From Oscillibacter sp. MSJ-31 (GTDB taxonomy: Bacteria; Bacillota; Clostridia; Oscillospirales; Oscillospiraceae), in the NCBI RefSeq assembly GCF_018918025.1, contig NZ_JAHLPT010000006.1, positions 62,001 to 126,000 on the forward strand: a stretch of 64,000 bases of DNA. Reading direction: 5' to 3'. The position numbers and the translations under genes were made by a program. This document shows positions 44,671-52,562 of this stretch, piece by piece. Below the pieces are notes generated by a model. It was not told the DNA's origin. It searched no databases and saw only the letters and a program-made list of their open reading frames with translations. Within the stretch, counting starts at the first letter, position 1. The number at the start of each line of letters is the position of its first letter.

Positions 44671-45663
44671 CTAAGACTCCGTGCCGGGGGCGTTCTGATA
44701 AAAAATGTCCTCCCTCGTGCGCATCGGGTAGCGGATGAGCGCGGCGGCGTCGAGGTCCTCGCGGCGCAGCTCCACCGCCGAAATGCGGCGGTTGGTGTAG
44801 GTCGTGTAGTAATAGATGCCGCGGTCGGCGTTCCAGCAGGAGGTGTAGATGGTCCGCTCGTATTCGCCGGGGCGGACCTCGCAGCAGCCGTTTTGCTGCT
44901 CGACCGCGCCGAGGATGTGGAAGAACTGCCCGACGCTGTCGGCTTCGCCCTCGCCGGAGACGGAATGGAGCCGCGTGAACGCCGCGCGCACAAAGCGCGA
45001 GGCGGAGGAGAGGTCGCCGGGCAGTCCCAGCGCGCCCATGCCGCGGCTGTAGAGCGTGAGCGGGAGCGCGTCGGAAAAGAGATTTTCCGGCTGCTTCGGC
45101 GAGAGGTGCATGAAGTTGTTGAGCGCGAACATCTGCTGCGGAAACGGCGGGTTGTTCGTCAGCACGCCTGCGGGATCGTCGTAGACCTTCAGACCGTCCG
45201 CGACGGACTCGATCACGACCGCACCGCTTTTGTCAGCAAGAAGCCAATGAAGCTGCGAGGCGGGAAGGCGTTCGCTGAACGGCGTGCCGGTGAGATTCAG
45301 CGTGCGCAGGGCCTCACGGGCCTCCGCGAGCGTCGCGCAGCGGCCCAGCAGCCGGGGAATGAACTCAAACTGCGCGATATTCTCCCGATCGGGGACGACC
45401 TCGGCGTATTGCGCGCTGCCGACAAAGTTGAGCCCCGCCATGCCGAGCCCCTTTTCGTTCACCGCGTCGTAGTAAAGCGGGAAGCCGTCGGCGACGTGCG
45501 CCGTGCCGATGATGGCGTAATGCGTGTCCATCACGCCGCCGTGGCGCAGGGCGATGGGGAAGCGGCGCGGAGTGATGACGATCTCCTCGCCGTAGGAAAA
45601 CTCATAGTCGAGCGTGCGGCCCATGTAAAAGTCTCTGGTCTGGTACGTTGCTGCGGTACACAT
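44671..45663 (-). CDS. Choloylglycine hydrolase family protein, probable bile salt hydrolase
   Basis: Ntn-type amidase of 330 residues that would split glycine or taurine from conjugated bile acids, cytoplasmic. Catalytic Cys2 becomes N-terminal after Met removal (MCTAATYQTRDFYMGRTLDYE). Arg16, Asp19, Asn79, Asn171 and Arg223 align with the conserved BSH active-site set. Residues 206-208 are SRG in the selectivity loop (YSRGMGALGLPG), a motif linked with taurine preference in Lactobacillus enzymes. ATG at 45663 has AGGAGG upstream. Penicillin V acylase is the alternative, but the N-terminal block is BSH-like. Confidence 0.9.
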   Translation of the reverse strand: MCTAATYQTRDFYMGRTLDYEFSYGEEIVITPRRFPIALRHGGVMDTHYAIIGTAHVADGFPLYYDAVNEKGLGMAGLNFVGSAQYAEVVPDRENIAQFEFIPRLLGRCATLAEAREALRTLNLTGTPFSERLPASQLHWLLADKSGAVVIESVADGLKVYDDPAGVLTNNPPFPQQMFALNNFMHLSPKQPENLFSDALPLTLYSRGMGALGLPGDLSSASRFVRAAFTRLHSVSGEGEADSVGQFFHILGAVEQQNGCCEVRPGEYERTIYTSCWNADRGIYYYTTYTNRRISAVELRREDLDAAALIRYPMRTREDIFYQNAPGTES

Positions 45664-45689
45664 GGGAAACCTCCTGAAAGTATTTTTGA

Positions 45690-45718
45690 TTAGTATGCCG
45701 CGCAGAGGAGAAAATCAA
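45690..45718 (-). promoter_or_regulatory. Promoter of the bile salt hydrolase gene
   Basis: Minus-strand TTGATT (45713-45718), 17-base spacer, TACTAA (45690-45695), about 27 bases before the ATG. Confidence 0.6.
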
Positions 45719-45744
45719 CCGCCGCCGCGCGTCTTTCAAAACGG

Positions 45745-45775
45745 ACAGAGGAAAGCTCGCGGAGCTCTCCTCTGT
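45745..45775 (-). terminator. Terminator after tag
   Basis: 14-bp stem (45745-45758 with 45762-45775, one G-U pair), 3-base loop, then CCGTTTTG on the minus strand. Confidence 0.75.
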
Positions 45776-45781
45776 TTCGCG

Positions 45782-46360
45782 TTATTCCGGCGGACGGCAG
45801 CTGGCGTGCCAGCCGCAGCCCCTCAGATGGTCGTCCACCAGCCCCGCCGACTGGAGCAGGGAGTAGACGATGGTGGTGCCGACGAAGGTAAAGCCGCGCT
45901 TTTTCAGGTCGCGGCTGATGCGGTCGGAGAGCGGGGTGGAGGCGGGCACGTCGGCATCCGTCTCGGGGCTGTTGACGATGGGCTTGCCGTCAACGTAGGC
46001 CCAGAGAAAGCGGTCGAAGCTGCCGAACTCCCGCTGCACCTCTAAAAAATGCCGGGCGTTTTCGATGACGGAGACGATCTTGCGGCGGTTGCGGACGATG
46101 CCGGCGTTCTGCATCAGCTTCGCGACCTTTGCTTCATCGAAGCGGGCGACCGCAGCAGGCTCGAAGTCCGCGAAGGCCGCGCGGAAAGCCTCGCGCTTTT
46201 TGAGAATGGTGATCCAAGAAAGCCCTGCCTGCATCCCCTCGAGGGACAGCAGCTCAAAGAGCGCGCGATCGTCGTGCGTGGGGCGGCCCCACTCATGGTC
46301 GTGGTAATCGAGGTAGATCGGCTCCGGCCCGGCCCAGCCGCAGCGTGTCGGCTGCGCCAT
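45782..46360 (-). CDS. tag: DNA-3-methyladenine glycosylase I
   Basis: Base-excision repair enzyme that removes 3-methyladenine, 192 residues. The zinc ligands of the Tag family are visible: Cys in TRCGWAG, His in DYHDHEWG, and the C-terminal pair in DHLRGCGWH. QAGLSWITILKKREAFR is a further family block. ATG at 46360 comes one base after the ridA stop codon (TAACATG), so the genes are coupled; an upstream frame adds 32 unlike residues. Confidence 0.94.
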   Translation of the reverse strand: MAQPTRCGWAGPEPIYLDYHDHEWGRPTHDDRALFELLSLEGMQAGLSWITILKKREAFRAAFADFEPAAVARFDEAKVAKLMQNAGIVRNRRKIVSVIENARHFLEVQREFGSFDRFLWAYVDGKPIVNSPETDADVPASTPLSDRISRDLKKRGFTFVGTTIVYSLLQSAGLVDDHLRGCGWHASCRPPE

Positions 46361-46361
46361 G

Positions 46362-46742
46362 TTATTTCTTGACGGCGATGGCTTCGATCTCGACCAGCGC
46401 GCCCTTGGGCAGCGCACCGACCTGCACCGCGCTGCGCGCGGGGCAATCGCCCTCAAAATATTTGGCGTATACGGCGTTCACCGCGGCGAACGCGCCCATG
46501 TCGGTGAGGAAAACGGTGGTCTTGACCACGTCGCCGAGCGTGCAGCCTGCGCCGGCGAGAACGGCCTTGAGGTTTCGGAGCGACTGCTCGGCCTGCTCCT
46601 CCACGCCGCCGGGGACGAACGCGCCGGTCGCGGGATCGAGCGGGATCTGGCCGGAGACGAACACGAAGCCGTTGGCCTCAATGGCCTGCGAATAGGGACC
46701 GATGGCGCCGGGCGCCGCAGTGGTGGCAATGACAGTTTTCAT
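46362..46742 (-). CDS. ridA: RidA-family reactive imine/enamine deaminase
   Basis: 126-residue trimeric enzyme that clears 2-aminoacrylate and similar enamines formed by PLP enzymes. Signature blocks: APGAIGPYSQAIEANG (N-terminus), FVSGQIPLDPATG, and RSAVQVGALPKGALVEIEAIA at the C-terminus containing the catalytic Arg. ATG at 46742 follows AGGAGG. Promoter upstream; tag follows on the same transcript. Confidence 0.94.
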   Translation of the reverse strand: MKTVIATTAAPGAIGPYSQAIEANGFVFVSGQIPLDPATGAFVPGGVEEQAEQSLRNLKAVLAGAGCTLGDVVKTTVFLTDMGAFAAVNAVYAKYFEGDCPARSAVQVGALPKGALVEIEAIAVKK

Positions 46743-46776
46743 CGGAAAAGCCTCCTGAATAAGATTCGGTGAGCCT

Positions 46777-46806
46777 ATGATAGCACCGGCGCGGCGTCCG
46801 CGTCAA
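46777..46806 (-). promoter_or_regulatory. Promoter of ridA-tag
   Basis: Minus-strand TTGACG (46801-46806), 18-base spacer, TATCAT (46777-46782). Confidence 0.65.
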
Positions 46807-46844
46807 GGCGGCGCTGGATTTTTTGCCGTGCCGCGCGGGGGGGC

Positions 46845-46873
46845 TTGCACCGCGCCGCGCTTTGTGGTATGCT
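46845..46873 (+). promoter_or_regulatory. Promoter of the cupin/TSCPD genes
   Basis: TTGCAC (46845-46850), 17-base spacer, TATGCT (46868-46873), 40 bases before the ATG at 46913. Confidence 0.6.
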
Positions 46874-46912
46874 TGTCCCGATAAAAGCCAAATGGCAAAG
46901 GAGAGATAATTT

Positions 46913-47260
46913 ATGATCATTCGTGCAGAGGACCGAAAGCAGATCCTGACGCCCAACGCCCGCGGCGGCGACGGTACGCTCGACAAGCGCGACTATGTGC
47001 TGGAGAATATGCCGGAGAACGCGAAGATGTTCGCTGAGATCAAGCTCGAGCCGGGCTGCTCGCTGGGCACGCACACCCACACCGGCGAGTACGAGGTGTT
47101 CTTCTTCCATGAGGGCGAGGTCACGCTCAACGACAACGGCACCGAGCGCAAAATGCACCCAGGCGACTTCGCCATCTGCTGTGACGGCGAGAGCCACGGC
47201 ATCGCCAACCGCACGGACAAGCCCGCGTCGCTGTTTGCGGCCATCATCAAGACCAAGTAA
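46913..47260 (+). CDS. Cupin-domain protein
   Basis: 115-residue single cupin. The metal motifs are clear: SLGTHTHTGEYEVFFFHEG (His, His, Glu) and DFAICCDGESHGIAN (second His), so a metal-bound beta-barrel is likely. The substrate is unknown; comparable small cupins include sugar isomerase-like and regulatory proteins. The next gene begins 10 bases after the stop codon and is probably co-transcribed. Confidence 0.85.
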   Translation: MIIRAEDRKQILTPNARGGDGTLDKRDYVLENMPENAKMFAEIKLEPGCSLGTHTHTGEYEVFFFHEGEVTLNDNGTERKMHPGDFAICCDGESHGIANRTDKPASLFAAIIKTK

Positions 47261-47269
47261 GGAGACCCC

Positions 47270-47536
47270 ATGACGACCTATACCTATTATCCCAAGGGCA
47301 CCTGCTCGAAGCAGATGGAAGTCGATCTGGAGGACGGCGTCATCAAGGATGTGCGCGTGCTCGGCGGCTGCAACGGCAACCTGCAGGGCATTTCGAGCCT
47401 TGTGCGCGGCATGAAGGCCACGGACGCCATCGAGCGGATGCGCGGCATCCGCTGCGGCTTCAAGCCGACCTCCTGCCCCGACCAGCTTTCCATCGCGCTG
47501 GAAAAGGCGCTGGAGAAAGAAAAAGATGCAAAGTGA
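47270..47536 (+). CDS. TSCPD-domain protein (TIGR03905-like)
   Basis: 88-residue protein made of one TSCPD domain, named for the motif present here as TSCPDQ. The domain also occurs at the C-terminus of vitamin B12-dependent ribonucleotide reductases. Cysteines at GTCSKQM, GGCNGNL, IRCGFK and TSCPD could bind a metal. Stand-alone versions are widespread in Clostridia and uncharacterised. Follows the cupin gene after 10 bases. Confidence 0.88.
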   Translation: MTTYTYYPKGTCSKQMEVDLEDGVIKDVRVLGGCNGNLQGISSLVRGMKATDAIERMRGIRCGFKPTSCPDQLSIALEKALEKEKDAK

Positions 47537-47581
47537 ATCCCACAGGCCCAAAAGAGCTTGTGTGGATGGAAAAGGAAAAAC

Positions 47582-47622
47582 ATAAAAGGAACGGCTTCGC
47601 AGCGCGAAGCCGTTCCTTTTAT
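47582..47622. terminator. Bidirectional terminator
   Basis: Perfect 19-bp stem (47582-47600 with 47604-47622), 3-base loop, with A4 and T4 tracts. Serves the TSCPD gene (plus) and the alarmone synthetase gene (minus). Confidence 0.92.
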
Positions 47623-47643
47623 CCTCTGCGGAAGCCGTGCCGC

Positions 47644-48318
47644 TCACTCCGCGGCCTGGATGCGGTGGTACATATCCTGCATCTTGCGGTCGATGTCGGC
47701 GATCTCGTCGGCGCAGGCGAACATCTGCTCGTTGATGCCGGTGGGGAGGGCGGCCTTGTCCTTTTTGTAGCGAATATCGTGCTCAAGGCTGGCCCAAAAG
47801 TCCATCGCCACCGTGCGGAGCTGCACCTCCACGAGCACGGACTCCGTGCGGTCGGAGAGATAGATGGGCACGCGCAGGTCGAGGTGGAGCGAGCGATAGC
47901 CGTTGTAGTTCGGCGTTTCGATGTAGTCCTGCCGCTTGACGAGCTCCATGTCGCTCTGGCGCAGGAGCATCTCCTCCACGCGGTAAACGTCGTCGATATA
48001 GCAGCATACCACGCGGATGCCGGCAATGTCGTTGATGTTTTTCTTGGCGGACTCCATCGAGATCTCCAGCCCCTTGCGCCGCAGCTTCTCGATGATGCTG
48101 CCGGTGGACTTCAGGCGGCTTTCGACGTGGTGAATGGGGTTGTGGTCGTAGCGGACGCTGAACTCCTCGTTCAGCACCTCCAGCCGCGTCTGGATCTCGC
48201 GCACGGCAGAGCTGTAGAGATGTTCAAATTGCAGAAAATCCTGATAGCTGCGATAGAGCTGTGCGGTCTCATTCTGCAGCACGACGTCCGTGCGGATGGG
48301 GACAAAGGTCTTGTCCAT
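47644..48318 (-). CDS. Small alarmone synthetase (RelQ/YjbM-like (p)ppGpp synthetase)
   Basis: Transfers pyrophosphate from ATP to GTP or GDP, raising (p)ppGpp without a ribosome-bound RelA. 224 residues, synthetase domain only. Motifs: KNINDIAGIRVVCCYIDD (metal and ATP site), YNGYRSLHLDLRVP, and VEVQLRTVAMDFWASLEH with the Glu-x-Gln-x-Arg block. No HD hydrolase, TGS or ACT domain. ATG at 48318 follows AGGGAGG; a start 31 codons upstream has no support. Divergent from a LysR gene. Confidence 0.92.
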   Translation of the reverse strand: MDKTFVPIRTDVVLQNETAQLYRSYQDFLQFEHLYSSAVREIQTRLEVLNEEFSVRYDHNPIHHVESRLKSTGSIIEKLRRKGLEISMESAKKNINDIAGIRVVCCYIDDVYRVEEMLLRQSDMELVKRQDYIETPNYNGYRSLHLDLRVPIYLSDRTESVLVEVQLRTVAMDFWASLEHDIRYKKDKAALPTGINEQMFACADEIADIDRKMQDMYHRIQAAE

Positions 48319-48352
48319 GGCGGCCTCCCTGAGCGGTTGATCTCTTTCTCTC

Positions 48353-48380
48353 AGTATACCACATCGGCGCGTGCGCGCAA
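48353..48380 (-). promoter_or_regulatory. Promoter of the alarmone synthetase gene
   Basis: Minus-strand TATACT (48353-48358) with TTGCGC (48375-48380) at a 16-base spacer. Confidence 0.45.
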
Positions 48381-48404
48381 GGGCAAATTTGCGGGAAAAA
48401 GAAC

Positions 48405-48433
48405 TGGACAAACGGGCGGGAAGCGGATATACT
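48405..48433 (+). promoter_or_regulatory. Promoter of the LysR gene
   Basis: TGGACA (48405-48410), 17-base spacer, TATACT (48428-48433), 47 bases before the ATG. Confidence 0.65.
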
Positions 48434-48479
48434 GTAAGCTGTGATTTTGTTGACAGAGGCGCGAAGGGAGGCCGGGGGA

Positions 48480-49415
48480 ATGGACATTGATATGGACATC
48501 AAGGAGCTGGAGGCATTCGTCTATGTGGTCGAAAACTGCAGCTTTTCCCGCGCGGCCGAGCTGCTGCACCTGACGCAGCCGACCATCTCCTCCCACATCT
48601 CCGCGCTCGAGCGTAAGCTCGGCATCAAGCTCGTCGTGCGCACGACGAAGGAGACCTACCCCTCCGACGCGGGCAAGCTCCTCTACCGCTACGCCAAGGA
48701 GATCCTGCAGGTGCGCGAGAACGCCGCCGCGGCGATCAAGAGCTTTTCGCAGGAGATGCGCGGCACCATCACGCTCGCGGCCTCCACGGTGCCGAGCCAG
48801 TATTATCTGCCGCACCTTTTGCAGAATTTCCACGAGAAATATCCCGACATTGCCTTCAACATTCAGATGGAGGACAGCCCCAAGGTCATCGAGATGGTCG
48901 CGACGCGCGCTGTGGAGATCGGCTTCAGCGGCACACGGGTGGAAAACCACAAGTGCATCTCGCAGGAGTTTGCCGGCGACTGCATGGCGGTCATCACCCC
49001 GAACACGGAAAAATTCCGCGCCTATGCCGGCAGGCATCTCCCGAAGGAGCTTCTGCTGAGCGAGACCTTCATCAGCCGCGAGAAATCCAGCGGCACCTAT
49101 CAGGCCGGCAGGGAAATTTTAGAGCGCATGGGCGTTGACATCGCGCAGCTGCGCACGGCCATCGAGGTCCGCTCGAGCGAGAGCGTGAAGCAGATGGTGG
49201 GCGAGGGGCTGGGCATCGGATTGATCTCCCTCTCCGCCGCACGTGATTATGTGCAGTTTGAAAAGGTGCTCGCCTTTCCCTTTGAGGAAGAGGAGCTCCG
49301 GCGCAGGCTTTACATCGTCAAGCACAAAAACAGCATTCTCTCGCCCATTGCGCAGGTCTTTTACGACTACGCGCGGAAATATTACGAAAAGCATCCGGAA
49401 AAAGCGCCCGAGTGA
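48480..49415 (+). CDS. LysR-family transcriptional regulator
   Basis: 311 residues. N-terminal winged HTH (DIKELEAFVYVVENCSFSRA, LTQPTISSHISALERKLG) and a LysR effector domain from about residue 95 (GTITLAASTVPSQYYLP). The effector region resembles CysB-like and selenium-metabolism-associated LysR proteins of Clostridia, so a sulfur, selenium or cysteine signal is possible but unproved. ATG at 48480 has GGGAGG upstream; ATG at 48492 is an alternative. Ends inside a terminator hairpin. Confidence 0.92.
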   Translation: MDIDMDIKELEAFVYVVENCSFSRAAELLHLTQPTISSHISALERKLGIKLVVRTTKETYPSDAGKLLYRYAKEILQVRENAAAAIKSFSQEMRGTITLAASTVPSQYYLPHLLQNFHEKYPDIAFNIQMEDSPKVIEMVATRAVEIGFSGTRVENHKCISQEFAGDCMAVITPNTEKFRAYAGRHLPKELLLSETFISREKSSGTYQAGREILERMGVDIAQLRTAIEVRSSESVKQMVGEGLGIGLISLSAARDYVQFEKVLAFPFEEEELRRRLYIVKHKNSILSPIAQVFYDYARKYYEKHPEKAPE

Positions 49416-49433
49416 GGGCGCTTTTCCTTTTAT
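49400..49433 (+). terminator. Terminator overlapping the LysR stop codon
   Basis: Perfect 10-bp stem AAAAGCGCCC/GGGCGCTTTT, 6-base loop containing the TGA stop at 49413-49415, then CCTTTTAT. The last codons form one arm of the stem. Confidence 0.85.
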
Positions 49434-49455
49434 AGCAGGCATAGAAAAATAGTGA

Positions 49456-49484
49456 TTTACTTTTTGCGCGCGACAGGTTACAAT
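49456..49484 (+). promoter_or_regulatory. Promoter of the Crp/Fnr gene
   Basis: TTTACT (49456-49461), 17-base spacer, TACAAT (49479-49484), 56 bases before the ATG. Confidence 0.65.
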
Positions 49485-49539
49485 AAAAAAGTTAAAGAGG
49501 CCGTACAAACGGCACGGCGGGAAGGCGGGGAGAGATACG

Positions 49540-50187
49540 ATGCAGACGGTGCGCTCACAGCTCTTTGAGGGCATCACGAACGAGGAGTGCGCGCGGATGT
49601 TCCAATGCTTCGGCGCGCGCGAGGCGGGCTATGAGGCCGGCGCGCTCATCAGCGAGTTCGACGGGGAACAGAATGCCGTGGGCGTGCTGCTCTCCGGCAG
49701 CGCGGACCTCGTCCGGCTGGATGCCGACGGCAACCGCACCATCCTCGAAACGCTGGAGGAGGGCGGTGTGTTCGGCGAGGTGCTGGCGTTCTCCGGCGCG
49801 GGCGGCGACTCGATTTTTTTGGAGTGCCGGCGGGACTGCCGCGTGCTCTATCTCGACTACGACCAGATCACCAAGCGCTGCGAAAACGCCTGCCTGCACC
49901 ACAGCATTCTGGTGCAGAACCTGTTCCGCCTGCTCTCGACCAAGACGCTGCGCCTGAGCGAGCGGGTGGAGGTGCTCTCGCGCCGCTCCATCCGCGAAAA
50001 GCTGCTGTGCTACTTCGAGCAGCTTGCGCGGCGGGAGAAGTCGGACACCATCACGCTGCCATTTTCCCTCAGCGCGCTGGCAGAGTACATCAGCGCCGAC
50101 CGCAGCGCCATGATGCGCGAGCTGAAAAAGCTCAAGGAGGAGGGTCTCGTGCAGACAGAGAATCGCAAAATCACCATCATGCAGTAG
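49540..50187 (+). CDS. Crp/Fnr-family transcriptional regulator
   Basis: 215 residues: cyclic-nucleotide-like beta-barrel (about 15-125, VGVLLSGSADLVRLD, GGVFGEVLAF), dimer helix, and C-terminal HTH (about 165-210, FSLSALAEYISADRSAMMREL). It has seven Cys, including ECRRDC and RCENAC on the barrel and helix. That is compatible with redox or metal sensing, but the N-terminal FNR cluster pattern is not evident. It lies directly upstream of nfnAB, whose promoter carries a long inverted repeat, so local control of nfnAB is likely. Confidence 0.9.
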   Translation: MQTVRSQLFEGITNEECARMFQCFGAREAGYEAGALISEFDGEQNAVGVLLSGSADLVRLDADGNRTILETLEEGGVFGEVLAFSGAGGDSIFLECRRDCRVLYLDYDQITKRCENACLHHSILVQNLFRLLSTKTLRLSERVEVLSRRSIREKLLCYFEQLARREKSDTITLPFSLSALAEYISADRSAMMRELKKLKEEGLVQTENRKITIMQ

Positions 50188-50194
50188 AAATGCA

Positions 50195-50244
50195 GGATAC
50201 CTTGCATCAAAATTATTAAACTATATGATTGACGCAAGGAATCC
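50195..50244. promoter_or_regulatory. Long inverted repeat over the nfnAB promoter
   Basis: Arms 50195-50210 (GGATACCTTGCATCAA) and 50229-50244 (TTGACGCAAGGAATCC) match at 14 of 16 positions, with an 18-base A/T-rich centre. The second arm contains the -35 hexamer. Candidate operator, perhaps for the adjacent Crp/Fnr protein. Confidence 0.55.
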
Positions 50245-50257
50245 TTCATGATATAAT
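50229..50257 (+). promoter_or_regulatory. Promoter of nfnAB
   Basis: TTGACG (50229-50234), 17-base spacer, TATAAT (50252-50257), 53 bases before the nfnA ATG. Confidence 0.82.
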
Positions 50258-50309
50258 CAACCCACCATTTCATATCCATAACGCTAATTTGGAGAAAAGA
50301 GGTTACGCT

Positions 50310-51152
50310 ATGTATCGCATCGTCAGAAAAGAAGCGCTCAAGCCGACCGTCATCCTGTATGAGATCGAGGCGCCGATGGTGGCAAAGAAGGCCGAGCCCG
50401 GCCAGTTCATCATCCTGCGCGTCGATGAAAACGGCGAACGCATCCCCATCACGATCCATGACTACGATCGCGAGAAGGGCACCGTTACCATCATCGTGCA
50501 GACCGTCGGCGCGACCACCGAGAAGCTCAGCCACAAGCAGCAGGGCGAGTTCATTCAGGACTTCGTCGGCCCGCTCGGCCGTCCGACTGAGACCGAGGGC
50601 AAGAAGAAGGTCTGCGTGGTCGGCGGCGGCGTCGGCTGCGCCATCGCCTATCCCGTGCTCAAGAAGTTCCACGACTGCGGCGCGGAGGTCCACGCGGTCG
50701 TCGGCTTCAAGAACAAGGACGTTGTGATTTTGGAGGATAAGTTCAAGTCCGCCTCCGACGTGATGAAGCTCGTCACCGACGACGGCTCCTACGGCGAGAA
50801 GGGCCTTGTTACCGATGCGCTCAAGCAGCTCATCGAGGAGGGCAACCAGTACGACGAGATCTTCGCCATCGGCCCCGCCATCATGATGAAGTTCGTCTCC
50901 AAGACGACCGAGCCCTACGGCATCCCCACCACCGTTTCCATGAGCCCCATCATGGTCGACGGCACCGGTATGTGCGGCGGCTGCCGCCTTACCGTCGGCG
51001 GCGAGACCAAGTTCGCCTGCGTGGACGGCCCCGACTTCGACGGCCACAAGGTCGATTGGGACGAGAGCCTCAAGCGCGGCAAGATGTACTTCGATTGGGA
51101 GCGTCATAAGCACGAAGAAGTCTGCAACCTGTTCAAGAAGGAGGTCCAGTAA
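50310..51152 (+). CDS. nfnA: NfnA, FAD/[2Fe-2S] subunit of NADH-dependent ferredoxin:NADP+ oxidoreductase
   Basis: 280 residues. An FAD-binding beta-barrel (about 1-95, AEPGQFIILRV), an NAD(P) domain (VVGGGVGCAIAYPVLKK) and a C-terminal 2Fe-2S module (GTGMCGGCRLTVGG...FACVDGPDF). With NfnB it bifurcates electrons from NADPH to ferredoxin and NAD+. Homologous to PyrK-type subunits; the following gltA-like gene identifies NfnA. ATG at 50310 is used; an upstream frame adds 27 residues across the promoter. One base separates it from nfnB. Confidence 0.92.
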   Translation: MYRIVRKEALKPTVILYEIEAPMVAKKAEPGQFIILRVDENGERIPITIHDYDREKGTVTIIVQTVGATTEKLSHKQQGEFIQDFVGPLGRPTETEGKKKVCVVGGGVGCAIAYPVLKKFHDCGAEVHAVVGFKNKDVVILEDKFKSASDVMKLVTDDGSYGEKGLVTDALKQLIEEGNQYDEIFAIGPAIMMKFVSKTTEPYGIPTTVSMSPIMVDGTGMCGGCRLTVGGETKFACVDGPDFDGHKVDWDESLKRGKMYFDWERHKHEEVCNLFKKEVQ

Positions 51153-51153
51153 G

Positions 51154-52545
51154 ATGCCGAATATGAGTCTGAAAAAGAACGAGATGCCCTCTCAGGACCC
51201 CAACGTCCGCAACAAAAACTTCCTGGAGGTCGCCCTCGGCTACACCGAGGAGCAGGCGCTCGACGAAGCCGCCCGCTGCCTCAACTGCAAGAATCATCCC
51301 TGTGTCTCCGGCTGCCCCGTGCAGGTGAAGATCCCCGAGTTTATCAAGAAGATCACCGAGAAGGACTACGAGGGCGCCTATCAGGTCATCCACGAGACCT
51401 CCTCTCTGCCCGCCGTCTGCGGCCGTGTCTGTCCGCAGGAGACCCAGTGCGAGAGCAAGTGCATCCGCGGCATCAAGGGCGAGCCGGTCGGCATCGGCCG
51501 TCTCGAACGCTTTGTCGCCGACTGGCACAACGCCAATGTGAAGGAAGAACCCGCCAAGCCCGCGTCCAACGGCCACAAGGTCGCCGTTATCGGCTCCGGC
51601 CCGAGCGGCCTGACCTGCGCGGGCGACCTCGCCAAGAAGGGCTATGACGTCACCGTGTTCGAGGCGCTTCACCTCGCCGGCGGCGTGCTGGTCTACGGCA
51701 TCCCCGAGTTCCGTCTGCCCAAGGCCATCGTGCAGAAGGAGGTCGACGGCCTCAAGGCGCTCGGCGTCAAGGTCGAGACGAACATGGTCATCGGCCGCGT
51801 CGTGTCCATCGACGAGCTGATGAGCCAGTACGGCTTCGAGGCCGTGTTCATCGGCTCCGGCGCGGGCCTGCCGATGTTCATGCACATTCCCGGCGAGAAT
51901 CTCTGCGGCGTGTACTCCGCCAACGAGTTCCTGACCCGCATCAACCTGATGAAGGCATATAAGGACGGCTCCGACACGCCCATCATGCCGCTTGCCGGCA
52001 AGAAGGTCGCCGTCGTCGGCGGCGGCAACGTCGCCATGGATGCCGCCCGCTGCTCCAAGCGTCTCGGCGCGGAGGTCTACATTGTCTACCGCCGCGGCAT
52101 GGAGGAGCTGCCCGCCCGTCACGAGGAGGTCGAGCACGCCGAGGAGGAGGGCATCATCTTCAAGACCCTCACCAATCCCGTCAAGATCAACGGCAACGAG
52201 AACGGCTACGTCGCCTCCATGACCTGCGTGGAGATGGAGCTGGGCGAGCCGGACGCCTCCGGCCGCCGCCGCCCGATCGAGAAGGTCGGCAGCGACTTCG
52301 ACCTGCCGGTGGACTGCGTCATCATGTCCCTCGGCACCACGCCGAACCCGCTCATCAAGAATACCACGCCCGGCCTTGAGGTCAACCGCAAGGGCGGCAT
52401 CGTGGTGAACGAGGAGGGCCTGACCTCTCACGCGAGCGTCTACGCCGGCGGCGATGCCGTGACCGGCGCGGCCACCGTTATCCTCGCCATGGGTGCGGGC
52501 AAGCTCGGCGCCAAGAGCATCGACGAGCAGTTGAGCAAGAAGTAA
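51154..52545 (+). CDS. nfnB: NfnB, FAD/[4Fe-4S] subunit (glutamate synthase small-chain-like)
   Basis: 463 residues. The N-terminal Cys motifs CLNCKNHPCVSGCPVQV and CGRVCPQETQCESKC bind two [4Fe-4S] clusters. FAD and NADPH Rossmann motifs follow (VIGSGPSGLTCAGDLAKKG; VVGGGNVAMDAARCSKRLG) and TSHASVYAGGDAVTGAATVI near the end. Usually annotated gltA or glutamate synthase small subunit, but no large subunit is present and nfnA is adjacent, so NfnB is the better call. Provides reduced ferredoxin or NADPH for anaerobic metabolism. Confidence 0.93.
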   Translation: MPNMSLKKNEMPSQDPNVRNKNFLEVALGYTEEQALDEAARCLNCKNHPCVSGCPVQVKIPEFIKKITEKDYEGAYQVIHETSSLPAVCGRVCPQETQCESKCIRGIKGEPVGIGRLERFVADWHNANVKEEPAKPASNGHKVAVIGSGPSGLTCAGDLAKKGYDVTVFEALHLAGGVLVYGIPEFRLPKAIVQKEVDGLKALGVKVETNMVIGRVVSIDELMSQYGFEAVFIGSGAGLPMFMHIPGENLCGVYSANEFLTRINLMKAYKDGSDTPIMPLAGKKVAVVGGGNVAMDAARCSKRLGAEVYIVYRRGMEELPARHEEVEHAEEEGIIFKTLTNPVKINGNENGYVASMTCVEMELGEPDASGRRRPIEKVGSDFDLPVDCVIMSLGTTPNPLIKNTTPGLEVNRKGGIVVNEEGLTSHASVYAGGDAVTGAATVILAMGAGKLGAKSIDEQLSKK

Positions 52546-52562
52546 AGCCTACATAGCGAAAC

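Noticed and set aside
50229-50309. Upstream start for nfnA adding 27 residues
   Set aside because: It would begin inside the -35 hexamer of the promoter and lacks a ribosome site.
51154-52545. Glutamate synthase small subunit (gltD/gltA)
   Set aside because: No large subunit gene and an adjacent NfnA-like gene with a 2Fe-2S motif make NfnB more likely.
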